Assembly (NCBI RefSeq): GCF_003062295.1
Contig: NZ_PYCN01000011.1
Span: forward strand, 1-64,000
DNA from: Bradyrhizobium algeriense
GTDB taxonomy: Bacteria > Pseudomonadota > Alphaproteobacteria > Rhizobiales > Xanthobacteraceae
Length of the DNA stretch: 64,000 nt
Direction: 5' to 3'
Under the pieces are notes generated by a model, which searched no databases, was not told the origin of the DNA, and saw only the letters and a program-made list of their open reading frames with translations. The translations under genes and the position numbers were made by a program. Each line of letters begins with the position of its first letter. Position 1 is the first letter of the stretch. Below are positions 7,778 through 15,910 of this stretch, piece by piece.

Positions 7778-9554
7778 GGGCCACCCATTTTTTGCCGAGA
7801 TAGGCCTCGATCACGCGGCTGTCGCGGGTGACAGCTTCCGGTTCGCCCTCGACGATCACGGCGCCGTGGTCGAGCACCAGGAAACTGTCAACCAGGCGAA
7901 CCATCGCCTGCATCGTGTGTTCGATGATCGCGATCGTCATGCCGTCGCGGGCAAGCCGCTGGATTACCGCGACGACCTCGTCAGCCTCGTCGTGTCCGAG
8001 GCCCGCGAGCGTCTCGTCGAGCAGCAGGATGCGCGGCTGTCCGGCCAGCGCGCGGGCGAGTTCCATCAGCCGCAATTCCTTGGTCGTGAGTTCGCCGGCG
8101 ATGCGCTCGGCGATCTCGGACAGTCCGACGCGGGCAATTGCATCGGCCGCCAGCTTCCTTGCCTCGACATCGGTCTTGGCGCGCACATAGGCTCCGACCA
8201 CGACATTGTCCGAAATCGACATGCGCAGGAACGGGCGCATGATCTGGAAGGTGCGGCCGATGCCTGCCTCGCAGAGCTCATGCGGCTTGCGGCCGGACAT
8301 CTCCCGCCCGTCGAGGAGAAATTCGCCCGTACCTGGCCGAAGGAATCCGTTCAGCAGGTTGAACAGCGTGGTCTTGCCGGCCCCGTTGGGACCGATGATT
8401 CCGAGGATCTCATTTCGCCGCAGCTTGAAGCTGACATCCTGCACGGCCTTCAATCCGCCGAACGAGCGCGACAGGTTGCGAACTTCCAGGACGACGTCGC
8501 CTGTTCCGACGGATCGTTTGGCACGCGCTGGTGCCGGTGCGGCGGGGATGGCAACCGCAACCGGGACATCCGGCGCGCTCGACGTTGCCGCAGCCGGTGG
8601 TGCCGACCGCTTGCGCAGGAAGTCTCGCACTTTCCAGAACAGGCCCTCAGGCGCGAGAAGAATGACGCATATGATCGCGAGGCCGTAGATCACCCCCTGA
8701 ATTCCGGGAAAGCGCGAGCCCGCTTCAGCATTGAGCGTTTCGGCCAGCGGTATCAGGATCACCGATCCGATCACCGGACCCCAGACCGTTCCGACGCCGC
8801 CGAACATGGCGACCGTCAACGCTTGTGCCGACACCAGCATGCCGAACACGGATTGCGGGGTCACCACCAGCAGCACGACTGCATAAAACCCGCCAACCGC
8901 TCCGGCGATGGCGCCGCTGAGCGTGACGGCACGGAGCTTCCAGGCCAGCGTGTTGATCCCCGCGGCTTCCGCGGCGGTTTCGTTCTGTTTGATCGCGAGC
9001 AACGCCATGCCGAAGCGCGATCGTTCGATGGCACGCGTCAGCAGGATCGTGGCCAGCATCATCGCCAGCGCCAGCAGCGTGTAGAGACGGTGATCGGCGA
9101 ATTGCATATAGGCGATCGGATTATCGCGCTTGATCGGCAGCGTGACTTCCTGAAGGCCGAGCCATTCGAACACGTAGAGAATGGCGAGCGGGTAGGCGAG
9201 CATCGCCAGCGCGAAGTAGTGTCCCTGCAGTCGGAAGGTCGGAAAGCCGATCAGCAGTCCGGCGATGCCGCCGAGGATGGCCGCGATCGGGATCATGATC
9301 CATGGCGACAGATCGAAATGGATCTGGCCGAGCACGACGGCATAGGCCCCGACGCCGAAGAAGGCGGCATGACCGAACGAGATCAACCCGGTGTATCCGC
9401 TAAGCAGGTTCCACGACAGGCCGAAGATCGCCCACACCGGAACCAGCGTCATCACCAGCTGGTAATAGGAATTGGTCACGCTTAGCGACACCGTGGCATA
9501 GAGCGCGGTGAAGACGAAGATAGGGAGCAGCGAACGCCATCCGCGCATGATCAT
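7764..9554 (-). CDS. fused LivM permease - LivG ATP-binding protein
   Basis: A 596-residue fusion. Residues about 1-310 are a LivM-type permease with several membrane segments and the family block GLISFGHAAFFGVGAYA. A Pro/Ala-rich linker (about 313-350) leads to a LivG-type ATPase, with Walker A GPNGAGKT, the Q-loop region GIGRTFQIMRPFL and Walker B ILLLDETLAGLG. The ABC signature is unusual: LTTKELRLMELARAL replaces the LSxGQ consensus, so the glycine of the signature is absent. Fusion fixes one permease to one ATPase, while the second ATPase site comes from the separate LivF, which has a normal signature. The gene overlaps the LivH gene by four bases. Confidence 0.9.
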   Translation of the reverse strand: MIMRGWRSLLPIFVFTALYATVSLSVTNSYYQLVMTLVPVWAIFGLSWNLLSGYTGLISFGHAAFFGVGAYAVVLGQIHFDLSPWIMIPIAAILGGIAGLLIGFPTFRLQGHYFALAMLAYPLAILYVFEWLGLQEVTLPIKRDNPIAYMQFADHRLYTLLALAMMLATILLTRAIERSRFGMALLAIKQNETAAEAAGINTLAWKLRAVTLSGAIAGAVGGFYAVVLLVVTPQSVFGMLVSAQALTVAMFGGVGTVWGPVIGSVILIPLAETLNAEAGSRFPGIQGVIYGLAIICVILLAPEGLFWKVRDFLRKRSAPPAAATSSAPDVPVAVAIPAAPAPARAKRSVGTGDVVLEVRNLSRSFGGLKAVQDVSFKLRRNEILGIIGPNGAGKTTLFNLLNGFLRPGTGEFLLDGREMSGRKPHELCEAGIGRTFQIMRPFLRMSISDNVVVGAYVRAKTDVEARKLAADAIARVGLSEIAERIAGELTTKELRLMELARALAGQPRILLLDETLAGLGHDEADEVVAVIQRLARDGMTIAIIEHTMQAMVRLVDSFLVLDHGAVIVEGEPEAVTRDSRVIEAYLGKKWVAHAPH

Positions 9555-10501
9555 GTCCTTTCGACCATGCGCCCGAAGAAACCTTGCGGACGGAAGAAGA
9601 TGATCAGGAGGAACACGACGAAGATCGCGGCATTCTGCAATTGCGTCGGCAGGATCAGCGTCGACATCTGCTGGACCAGCCCGATCGTCATGCCGCCCCA
9701 GAAGGCACCGATGATGCTGCCCATGCCGCCGAGCACGACGCCGGCATACATGACGATGACGTATTCGACCCCGACAAAGGGGTGAAAGGGGTAGTTGGTG
9801 GCGAGCAGGCCGCCGGCAATCGCGGTAATGCCGGTGCCGAGTGCGAAGGCAATGCGGTGCGCACGGTCGACGTCGATGCCCATATAGGTCGCCGCGGTAG
9901 GATTGTCGGCCGCGGCGCGCAGCGATTTTCCGATCCGGGACCGCGTGATCATCAGCGTCAGCAGCAGCATCGTCACCAGCGAGACGACCGCGTCGATCCC
10001 GCGCGCCTTGTTGATGAAGACGCTGACGTCATAAAACAGCGGTCCGAGCTCCCACGCCGAACTCGACAGCGGCGTCCGGATCGAGGCCAATACCGAGCCA
10101 AACACGAGCAGGCCACCATTTTGCAGGATCAGTGCGATCCCCAGCGTAAGAATGAGCTGGGCGTAGTGACCCTCGCCCTCGAGTGAAGAGGTGCGCGTGC
10201 CGGATACCCGCGAGATCAGGGTGAGGTGGACGAAGTAACCGAAGACGGCCAGCACGGGGCCGGCAAGCACGATCGCGACGAACGGCCCGAAGGTGTTGCC
10301 GAAAGTGGCCTGAACGCCGAGCGCGGTGAAGAAATAGAACGCCGCATACATGCCGAGCATCATGAAATCGCCCTGCGCGAAGTTGATCACCCGCATGACG
10401 CCGAAGATCAGCCCGAGCCCAACGCACATCAGGCCGTAGACCGCGCCGATCAAAAGCCCGGCGGACAATGCCTGCAGGAAGCCTTCCAGTGCCTGGGTCA
10501 C
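9551..10501 (-). CDS. branched-chain-type ABC transporter permease (LivH family)
   Basis: A permease of about 316 residues with eight or so hydrophobic segments and the LivH block GLGLIFGVMRVINFAQGDFMMLG near the N-terminus; the C-terminal YAGVVLGGMGSIIGAFWGG is also typical. It forms the membrane channel with the LivM half of the fusion encoded next. I chose the GTG at 10501 because GAGG lies eight bases before it and family proteins begin at about this point; an upstream in-frame ATG at 10528 would add nine residues and has no clear ribosome site. Its stop overlaps the LivMG start (ATGA). Confidence 0.88.
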   Translation of the reverse strand: MTQALEGFLQALSAGLLIGAVYGLMCVGLGLIFGVMRVINFAQGDFMMLGMYAAFYFFTALGVQATFGNTFGPFVAIVLAGPVLAVFGYFVHLTLISRVSGTRTSSLEGEGHYAQLILTLGIALILQNGGLLVFGSVLASIRTPLSSSAWELGPLFYDVSVFINKARGIDAVVSLVTMLLLTLMITRSRIGKSLRAAADNPTAATYMGIDVDRAHRIAFALGTGITAIAGGLLATNYPFHPFVGVEYVIVMYAGVVLGGMGSIIGAFWGGMTIGLVQQMSTLILPTQLQNAAIFVVFLLIIFFRPQGFFGRMVERT

Positions 10502-10619
10502 CGGCAACCTCGCACAGGAATGGAACATCCGTGTTTCGTACCGGCTATTATCGGTATGGCCGTATCGGCGGTCTCCGGCTTGAACATGATGCCCCCCATT
10601 TTCTGTTTGTCGTTATCGA

Positions 10620-12017
10620 TCATGACGCTGGCCGCAGCCTTTGTTCGGTCGGCTCAAGCCGGCACCGCGCGGCGATGACGCGGCTGTCCGGAAGTGATGC
10701 GCAATTGTCGACCAACTCTTCCAGATGCCGCGCCTGCTTGTCACCGATGACGGCGGCGGCAGCACCCCGAAAGCGGGTGCGGATTTCTTCGGGCGTCGCG
10801 GCAATCACATTGTCGAGACGCTGATGGACGGTGTTTCCGTTGCGGAGGCCAACCCGGATCTCGGCGCCCTGGTTGGCCGGGAACGCGGCGGTGAGACCGG
10901 GCTCGCTTTGCAGGTCGGTTCGTTCGACGAGGCGGAGGATCCTGATATCGTCGATATCAGCGTAATTGTCCTCTTCGAGCGCACCGCGCGCCAGCACGGC
11001 AGCGACGCTGAAGGGAATGCTCATCTTGGCCTGTAGCGCGTTGTGAAATGGTCCCTTGGAATCGCAGCCGGGGTAGCGGGCGGCAGCCTCCGGGACTCTG
11101 ATCGCAACGGTCGCGATGTCTTCGGATGTTCCGAGTTCGCGCGCGACACGTAACGCTGTCTGCGCTGCGGTTTGTGCGAAATTGCAGGCGGGAGCGGGCT
11201 TGTTGTAGACGGCCATGATCTCGGGCTGGGAGCCGGCAAACAATCGGATCCCGGCGGGGGCAGGCTGGCGGCGGAAGGCGGCGAACAGTCCGGCCTCGCC
11301 CTCAAGGATGGTTTCGGAGGCGCACGCGCCGGCCTCGGCCAGTTCGACCGCGGCAATCGCGTTGCGCGCCGCAAAGCCTGGGTGGAAATACATTTCGGAG
11401 CCGCCGGCGCGCGGCCATTCGTTCAGGCCGGACGACGTGTTGGCGGCAATGGCAATTGCGCTGGTTGCGACATCTTCGGTCAGGCCGAGAGCATAGCTGC
11501 CCGCAAGGGCTGCCCCGAGCGGCGCAACAAGCCCGGTCGGCCGGTAGAGGCGCGCGAGGTCGGCGGCAAACAGTGCGCGGCCGATCTGTGCGCCGGTCTC
11601 ATAGCCGATGATCGCGGCGCCAAGGAACGTTGCGCCGGACAGCGGCGTTCGTTCCGACAAAGCGAGCAGGGTCGGCCAGATCACCACGCCATGGTGACAG
11701 ATGCTGGCCGCGTGCATGTCTTCGCGCACCAGGCCATGGCCCATGGTGGCGTTGGCGAAGGCCGCGTCGCCCGGCGAGGCGAGGGTGCGGGTGCCGATGA
11801 CGGTTGCGCCGTTTCCGACCTCGCGCGCGATGCCGATGGCCTGGCGACTCCATGGATGGTTTCTCGCCTCGAAGGCACAGGAAAGAAAATCCAGCAGGCA
11901 GATTTTCGCCTTGGCGATGACATCAGCGTCAAAACGGCCGAGGTCGACGGCAAGCGCGGTGCGTGCCAACGCCCGCGCCAGCGACACCTCGCCTGATCCG
12001 GTCGATCCGATTGTCAT
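10620..12017 (-). CDS. MmgE/PrpD family protein
   Basis: A 465-residue protein of the MmgE/PrpD fold. Family members include 2-methylcitrate dehydratase PrpD, cis-aconitate decarboxylase and iminodisuccinate epimerase; they act on small polycarboxylates without metal. Seen here are the N-terminal KICLLDFLSCAFEARNHPW, the block ATMGHGLVREDMH (the family usually has a GHxxD-type motif here) and KGPFHNALQAKMSIPFSVAAVL towards the C-terminus. I start at the ATG at 12017, preceded by a GAGGGCG stretch; an upstream ATG at 12077 would overlap the preceding gene. A distant relative is encoded divergently at 13119-14462. Confidence 0.88.
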   Translation of the reverse strand: MTIGSTGSGEVSLARALARTALAVDLGRFDADVIAKAKICLLDFLSCAFEARNHPWSRQAIGIAREVGNGATVIGTRTLASPGDAAFANATMGHGLVREDMHAASICHHGVVIWPTLLALSERTPLSGATFLGAAIIGYETGAQIGRALFAADLARLYRPTGLVAPLGAALAGSYALGLTEDVATSAIAIAANTSSGLNEWPRAGGSEMYFHPGFAARNAIAAVELAEAGACASETILEGEAGLFAAFRRQPAPAGIRLFAGSQPEIMAVYNKPAPACNFAQTAAQTALRVARELGTSEDIATVAIRVPEAAARYPGCDSKGPFHNALQAKMSIPFSVAAVLARGALEEDNYADIDDIRILRLVERTDLQSEPGLTAAFPANQGAEIRVGLRNGNTVHQRLDNVIAATPEEIRTRFRGAAAAVIGDKQARHLEELVDNCASLPDSRVIAARCRLEPTEQRLRPAS

Positions 12018-12049
12018 GGCAATCGCCCTCGCGCGCCGTTGACCCGGGT

Positions 12050-12943
12050 CTAGCCGCGCATTTCCACGCCGGCCCATTCCTCCAGCACTTTCGCGATCGA
12101 GGTGAAATCGGATGACGCGCCATATTTGGCATTGGTGATGGCGAGCATCTGCCGGACCACCGAGCCGCAGACCATCGGCACGCCCATGGCCTCGGCCTCG
12201 TCGACGCAGAGCCGCACATCCTTGTAGGAGAGGCCGGTGGTAAAGCCGAAATCGAAGGTGCCGGGAAGCACGGCGCGAGGGAATTTGTCTTCCGAAGCGC
12301 TGTTGCGCCCGCTGCTGGCGTTGATGATGTCGATCAGCACCTTGGCGTTGACGCCGCCCTTGACGCCCATCGCGACTGCCTCGGAGGTGATCACAAGCGC
12401 TGCCGCCGCCATCAGGTTGTTCGCGAGCTTTGCGGTCTGCGCCGTGCCCGGCTTGTCGCCGGTGTAAAACAGCTTTCCGAAGTTCTTCAGGATCGGCTCA
12501 ACCCTGTCATAGGTCGCTTTCGGGCAGGACACCATCACTGCAAGCGTGCCGTTCACCGCGCCCTTGATGCCGCCGCTGACCGGCGCATCGACCAGCGTCA
12601 GGTTGCGCGCTTCAAATCCCTTCGCGATCAATTTGGCGGCGCCGGGCCCGGTGGTGGACAAGTCGATCAGGACGGTCGCGCGGTTTCCGGCGATGATTCC
12701 ATCGGGCCCCAGCGCAACGGCCTTGACGATGTCGGGGGTCGGCAGGCTGGCCAGCACGATGTCTGCGCTGGACGCGACTTCGGCGGGCGATTTCGCCAGC
12801 CGTGCGCCGCGCGCAACCAGCGGCTTGGTCGCTTCAGCCTGTGTATCGTAAATGCACAGCGAATAGCCGGCGTCGAGCAGGCGCCCGGCCATCGGTCCGC
12901 CCATGCGGCCCGTTCCGACAAAGCCGATTGTTTCTGCTGCCAT
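12050..12943 (-). CDS. NAD(P)-dependent beta-hydroxyacid dehydrogenase (HIBADH / GarR family)
   Basis: A 297-residue protein of the 3-hydroxyisobutyrate dehydrogenase family. The dinucleotide-binding motif GFVGTGRMGGPMAGRL is at residues 7-22; the substrate-binding DAPVSGGIKGAVNGTL and the catalytic lysine in TAKLANNLMAAA (about residue 170) are intact. Such enzymes oxidise or reduce 2- or 3-hydroxy acids such as 3-hydroxyisobutyrate or tartronate semialdehyde. This is the first gene of the twelve-gene minus-strand run, read from the divergent promoter region at 12944-13118. It is followed 32 bases later by the MmgE/PrpD gene. The exact substrate cannot be told. Confidence 0.9.
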   Translation of the reverse strand: MAAETIGFVGTGRMGGPMAGRLLDAGYSLCIYDTQAEATKPLVARGARLAKSPAEVASSADIVLASLPTPDIVKAVALGPDGIIAGNRATVLIDLSTTGPGAAKLIAKGFEARNLTLVDAPVSGGIKGAVNGTLAVMVSCPKATYDRVEPILKNFGKLFYTGDKPGTAQTAKLANNLMAAAALVITSEAVAMGVKGGVNAKVLIDIINASSGRNSASEDKFPRAVLPGTFDFGFTTGLSYKDVRLCVDEAEAMGVPMVCGSVVRQMLAITNAKYGASSDFTSIAKVLEEWAGVEMRG

Positions 12944-13008
12944 GATTCGCTCCCTGTCGCGCCGCTGGCGCTTTCTTGTTCTTGCCGCGGCAGGTTTCCT
13001 GGCCGCGT

Positions 13009-13037
13009 TTGACCAAGCTCACAGATTGTCAGTTAAT
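13009..13037 (+). promoter_or_regulatory. candidate rightward sigma-70-type promoter
   Basis: TTGACC at 13009-13014 is followed, after exactly 17 bases, by GTTAAT at 13032-13037. This would transcribe the MmgE/PrpD-CMD-MBL arm starting at 13119. On the opposite strand a TTGACA is present at 13044-13039, but no convincing -10 follows it. The match is by eye only. Confidence 0.4.
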
Positions 13038-13041
13038 CTGT
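13021..13041. promoter_or_regulatory. inverted repeat, candidate operator of the divergent catabolic locus
   Basis: Perfect 7-base arms ACAGATT (13021-13027) and AATCTGT (13035-13041) flank a 7-base spacer. The repeat lies midway in the 175-base region between two divergent transcription units and overlaps the -10 of the candidate rightward promoter. A second perfect palindrome, CCTGTCGACAGG, is at 13055-13066. FCD-type GntR proteins bind short palindromes of this kind, and the locus encodes one at 1802-2518. The pairing of site and regulator is inference. Confidence 0.5.
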
Positions 13042-13118
13042 CAAGCATAAGATTCCTGTCGACAGGGCTCAACGCGCCGGAATAGGATTGGAAAAACAAG
13101 CTCCGGGGAATTCGCTCA

Positions 13119-14462
13119 GTGCGGCAAGATGAAGCGCAAGGCGTCGGCACAATTTTCGCCGATTTCGTTGCCGGTACAACGTGGACGGATGTCGCGAGCC
13201 AGAATCATGAAGCGAAGCGTTCGGTTCTGAACTTCTTTGCGACGTCCCTCGGTTCGGCTCATGACCCTGCGGTCGGCGTTGCCTTGCGCGTGCTGTCGCC
13301 GTTCAGCGGCGCTGCAACATCGGCGATCATCGGCCGCTCCGAGCGGCTCGATGCGATGGGCGCGGCGTTCGTCAACGCGATTTCGGCCAATCTGCTCGAT
13401 TTCGACGATACCCATCTGGACACGATCATTCATCCGGCAGCGCCCGTTGCGGCGCCGGTCCTGGCATTGGCGCAGGCGCGCGGGTTTTCGGGGCGGGACG
13501 TTCTGACCGCGTTCATTCTCGGCGTGGAGATCGAATGCCGCGTCGGCAATGCGGTATCTCCCGGACACTATGCGCGTGGCTGGCACATCACCTCGACCTG
13601 CGGCGTGTTCGGCGCGGCCGCCGCTTGCGCCAAATTGCTCGGCCTCCCGGCAGACCAGATTTCCAATGCGATTGGAATTGCGGCAAGCCAATCGGCCGGC
13701 ATCGTCGAAAATCTTCCGAGCGCCGCCAAGAATGTCAGCGTCGGCAATGCGGCGCGCAATGGCCTGTTTGCGGCATTGCTTGCGGCTGAAGGCTATTCCG
13801 CATCGCCACGGGCCATCGAAGGGCCGCTCGGCTGGGCCCGTGCCATGGGCGACGAACCTGATCTTGAGCGTTTGACGGACAGTCTCGGCAAGACCTGGGA
13901 GATCGCGAAGAACACCTACAAGCCCTATCCTGCGGGCATCGTGTTTCATGCCGTGATCGACGCCTGCTTCAAATTGCGGGAAAAGCTGGATCGGCGCATC
14001 GACGATATCGCCTTCATCACGGTGCGGGGTTCGGCGCTTTTGCTGGCGCGCGGAGACCGGCCGGTTCGCAACGAACGCGATGCGCGGGTCAGCATTCATC
14101 ATTGTGCCGCCTGTGCATTGCTGCTGGGCGCGGCCGGCATCACCGAATTCTCGGACGCGATCGTATTTCGGCCGGAGGTCGCGGCCTTGCGGCAGAAAGT
14201 GAAGGCGGAGCTTGACGCTTCGCTTCCGGACGGCGCCGCGCGCGTCGCTATCCAAATGGCGTCGGGGGAGATGCTTAGTGAGGTCGTGATGGAAGCGAAA
14301 GGCAGTCTTGCCGATCCGCTGTCGGACCGTGATATCGAAGCGAAAATGCGCGATTGTGCGCGGCTGGGGCAAAGCGATTGGGATATCGATCGCATCATCG
14401 ACGATGTTTGGCGTCTCGACACGCTTGCTGACGTCTCAGGCCTGATGAGGGCACACGGCTGA
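13119..14462 (+). CDS. MmgE/PrpD family protein
   Basis: A 447-residue MmgE/PrpD protein starting with GTG. Blocks seen are the N-terminal AKRSVLNFFATSLGSAHDPAV, LLDFDDTHLDTIIHPAAPVAAPVLALA (including the HxD-type motif that contributes to the active site), GWHITSTCGVFGAAAACAKLL and KPYPAGIVFHAVIDACF. It opens the plus-strand arm of the divergent locus and is followed after 41 bases by a CMD gene. Two members of this family in divergent operons suggest that the pathway includes dehydration, decarboxylation or epimerisation of a polycarboxylic acid. It differs clearly from the protein encoded at 10620-12017. Confidence 0.87.
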   Translation: MRQDEAQGVGTIFADFVAGTTWTDVASQNHEAKRSVLNFFATSLGSAHDPAVGVALRVLSPFSGAATSAIIGRSERLDAMGAAFVNAISANLLDFDDTHLDTIIHPAAPVAAPVLALAQARGFSGRDVLTAFILGVEIECRVGNAVSPGHYARGWHITSTCGVFGAAAACAKLLGLPADQISNAIGIAASQSAGIVENLPSAAKNVSVGNAARNGLFAALLAAEGYSASPRAIEGPLGWARAMGDEPDLERLTDSLGKTWEIAKNTYKPYPAGIVFHAVIDACFKLREKLDRRIDDIAFITVRGSALLLARGDRPVRNERDARVSIHHCAACALLLGAAGITEFSDAIVFRPEVAALRQKVKAELDASLPDGAARVAIQMASGEMLSEVVMEAKGSLADPLSDRDIEAKMRDCARLGQSDWDIDRIIDDVWRLDTLADVSGLMRAHG

Positions 14463-14503
14463 GCCGCACCTGAAAAGCAATACTCAAACAATGGAAGGAA
14501 CCA

Positions 14504-14884
14504 ATGATGAGCGAGTTGTTCGAAAAAGGCCTGCAGGTCCGCAAGGAAGTACTCGGCGAAGAGTACGTCAACAAATCCATCGCCGGCGCCGACGAATTCA
14601 CCCGGACGATGGCGGAATGGTCGACCGAGTTTTGCTGGGGCGCGTTGTGGACCCGGCCGGGACTCGACCGTCGCACCCGCAGCATCGTCAATCTGGCGAT
14701 GCTCGGCGCGCTGAATCGGCCTCACGAGCTGAAGCTGCACGTCAAGGGAGCGCTGAAGAATGGCCTCACCAAGGAGGAGATCAAGGAGATATTGCTTCAG
14801 GTCGCGGTGTATTGCGGCATCCCGTCGGGAATCGATGCCTTCCGGAATGCGCGCGAGGCGTTCAACGAGGTCGACGCAAAGTGA
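14504..14884 (+). CDS. carboxymuconolactone decarboxylase (CMD) family protein (paralogue)
   Basis: A 126-residue single-domain CMD protein that aligns end to end with the protein at 4110-4502. Shared are GLQVRKEVLGEEYV-type N-termini, the FCWG/YCWG block, NLAMLGALNRPHELK and the C-terminal VYCGIPSGIDAFRNARE. The reaction of the family model PcaC is decarboxylation of a gamma-lactone, and the next gene encodes an MBL hydrolase of lactonase type, which fits a lactone intermediate. Start is at the ATG 14504 (or the adjacent ATG at 14507), behind AAGGAA. Two CMD copies in one locus may act on different isomers or form a mixed complex. Confidence 0.9.
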   Translation: MMSELFEKGLQVRKEVLGEEYVNKSIAGADEFTRTMAEWSTEFCWGALWTRPGLDRRTRSIVNLAMLGALNRPHELKLHVKGALKNGLTKEEIKEILLQVAVYCGIPSGIDAFRNAREAFNEVDAK

Positions 14885-14911
14885 TGAAGCGCCGCTCTAT
14901 GAGGAGATAGC

Positions 14912-15745
14912 ATGGCCGAGCAGGAGTACGAACTCTTTGCTATCCGCTATGCCACTCGCGAGGCGCGGCGGAGCGAGCATTTCATCGGCGGCGATCCGCA
15001 CGACGGACCGATGCCGATGGACTATTTCATGTGGCTGGCAAGGGGAGGGGGCCGCACCTTTGTCATCGATACCGGTTTCAACGCGGAAGTATCGAAGAAG
15101 CGAAAGCGGACGTTCCTGCGTTGTCCGGTGGAGACGCTCAGTGCGTTCGGCATCGGTGCGAACGAGGTCGAGGATGTCATCCTCACACATCTGCATTACG
15201 ATCATGCGGGCAATTTCGACCGATTCCCGAACGCGCGATTCCATCTGCAGGAGCGCGAACTGGCGTATGCCACGGGGCGCTTTATGCGATATCCGAGGTT
15301 GTCGCATTCGTTCGAGGTCGAGGACGTTTGCGGGATTGTACGGCTGAACTATGCGCGGCGCGTCTTGTTCTATGATGGCGACGCCGAACTCGCTCCCGGT
15401 CTTACGATACATGCGGCCGGCGGCCATTCCGCCGGGCTTCAGTTCGTTCGCGTCAGGACCCGCCGGGGATTTGTCGTAGTTGCCTCCGATGTCAGTCATT
15501 TTTACGAGAATATGGCCAGTGAGCGTCCGTTTACGACCGCCCTCCATATCGGCGAAATGCTGGAGGGATTTGATCGGCTGCGGGCGCTTGCGCCGGATGA
15601 GAGCCATATCGTTCCGGGGCATGATCCGCTCGTCATGAAGCTTTATCCGGCTCCAAGCCCGCAACTGAAGGGTATCGCCGTGCGCCTTGATGTGCCGCCA
15701 TCAGGCGCCGCGCCCGTTCGCGCCGATTATCTGGCGGGGCATTAG
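14912..15745 (+). CDS. MBL-fold metallo-hydrolase, N-acyl homoserine lactonase-like
   Basis: A 277-residue metallo-beta-lactamase-fold enzyme. The zinc motif HLHYDHAGN gives His93, His95, Asp97 and His98; further ligands are probably in AAGGHSAG, VVASD and the late VPGHDP. This arrangement is that of AiiA/AhlD-type lactonases, which open lactone rings. In this operon a gamma-lactone ring opening next to a CMD protein is a coherent chemistry, but quorum quenching cannot be excluded. It starts 27 bases after the CMD gene and ends the plus-strand arm. Confidence 0.88.
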   Translation: MAEQEYELFAIRYATREARRSEHFIGGDPHDGPMPMDYFMWLARGGGRTFVIDTGFNAEVSKKRKRTFLRCPVETLSAFGIGANEVEDVILTHLHYDHAGNFDRFPNARFHLQERELAYATGRFMRYPRLSHSFEVEDVCGIVRLNYARRVLFYDGDAELAPGLTIHAAGGHSAGLQFVRVRTRRGFVVVASDVSHFYENMASERPFTTALHIGEMLEGFDRLRALAPDESHIVPGHDPLVMKLYPAPSPQLKGIAVRLDVPPSGAAPVRADYLAGH

Positions 15746-15763
15746 CCAATGTCGATGAGCTAC

Positions 15764-15870
15764 CATAGCGTTTTCGAGCGAAGTGGGTACCGGTTCGCGT
15801 GAAGAAAATGCGTCAAAACAAGAATCTAGAGCTTCGGTTCTGATTCAATCAGAACCGATAATGCTCTAAC
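15764..15870. repeat. intergenic repeat with long hairpin (Bradyrhizobium-type)
   Basis: The stretch between the MBL gene and the convergent TctC gene contains a strong hairpin. CGGTTCTGATT (15835-15845) and AATCAGAACCG (15847-15857) are perfect 11-base arms around one base, nested inside TAGAGC (15827-15832) and GCTCTA (15863-15868). The preceding sequence (GTTTTCGAGCGAAGTGGG and on) matches my memory of a dispersed intergenic repeat of Bradyrhizobium and relatives. Here it sits between convergent genes and may terminate both transcripts. Confidence 0.65.
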
Positions 15871-15910
15871 GGAAGCGAACGCGTTCCAACGGCAGATACA
15901 TTCGCCGCGC

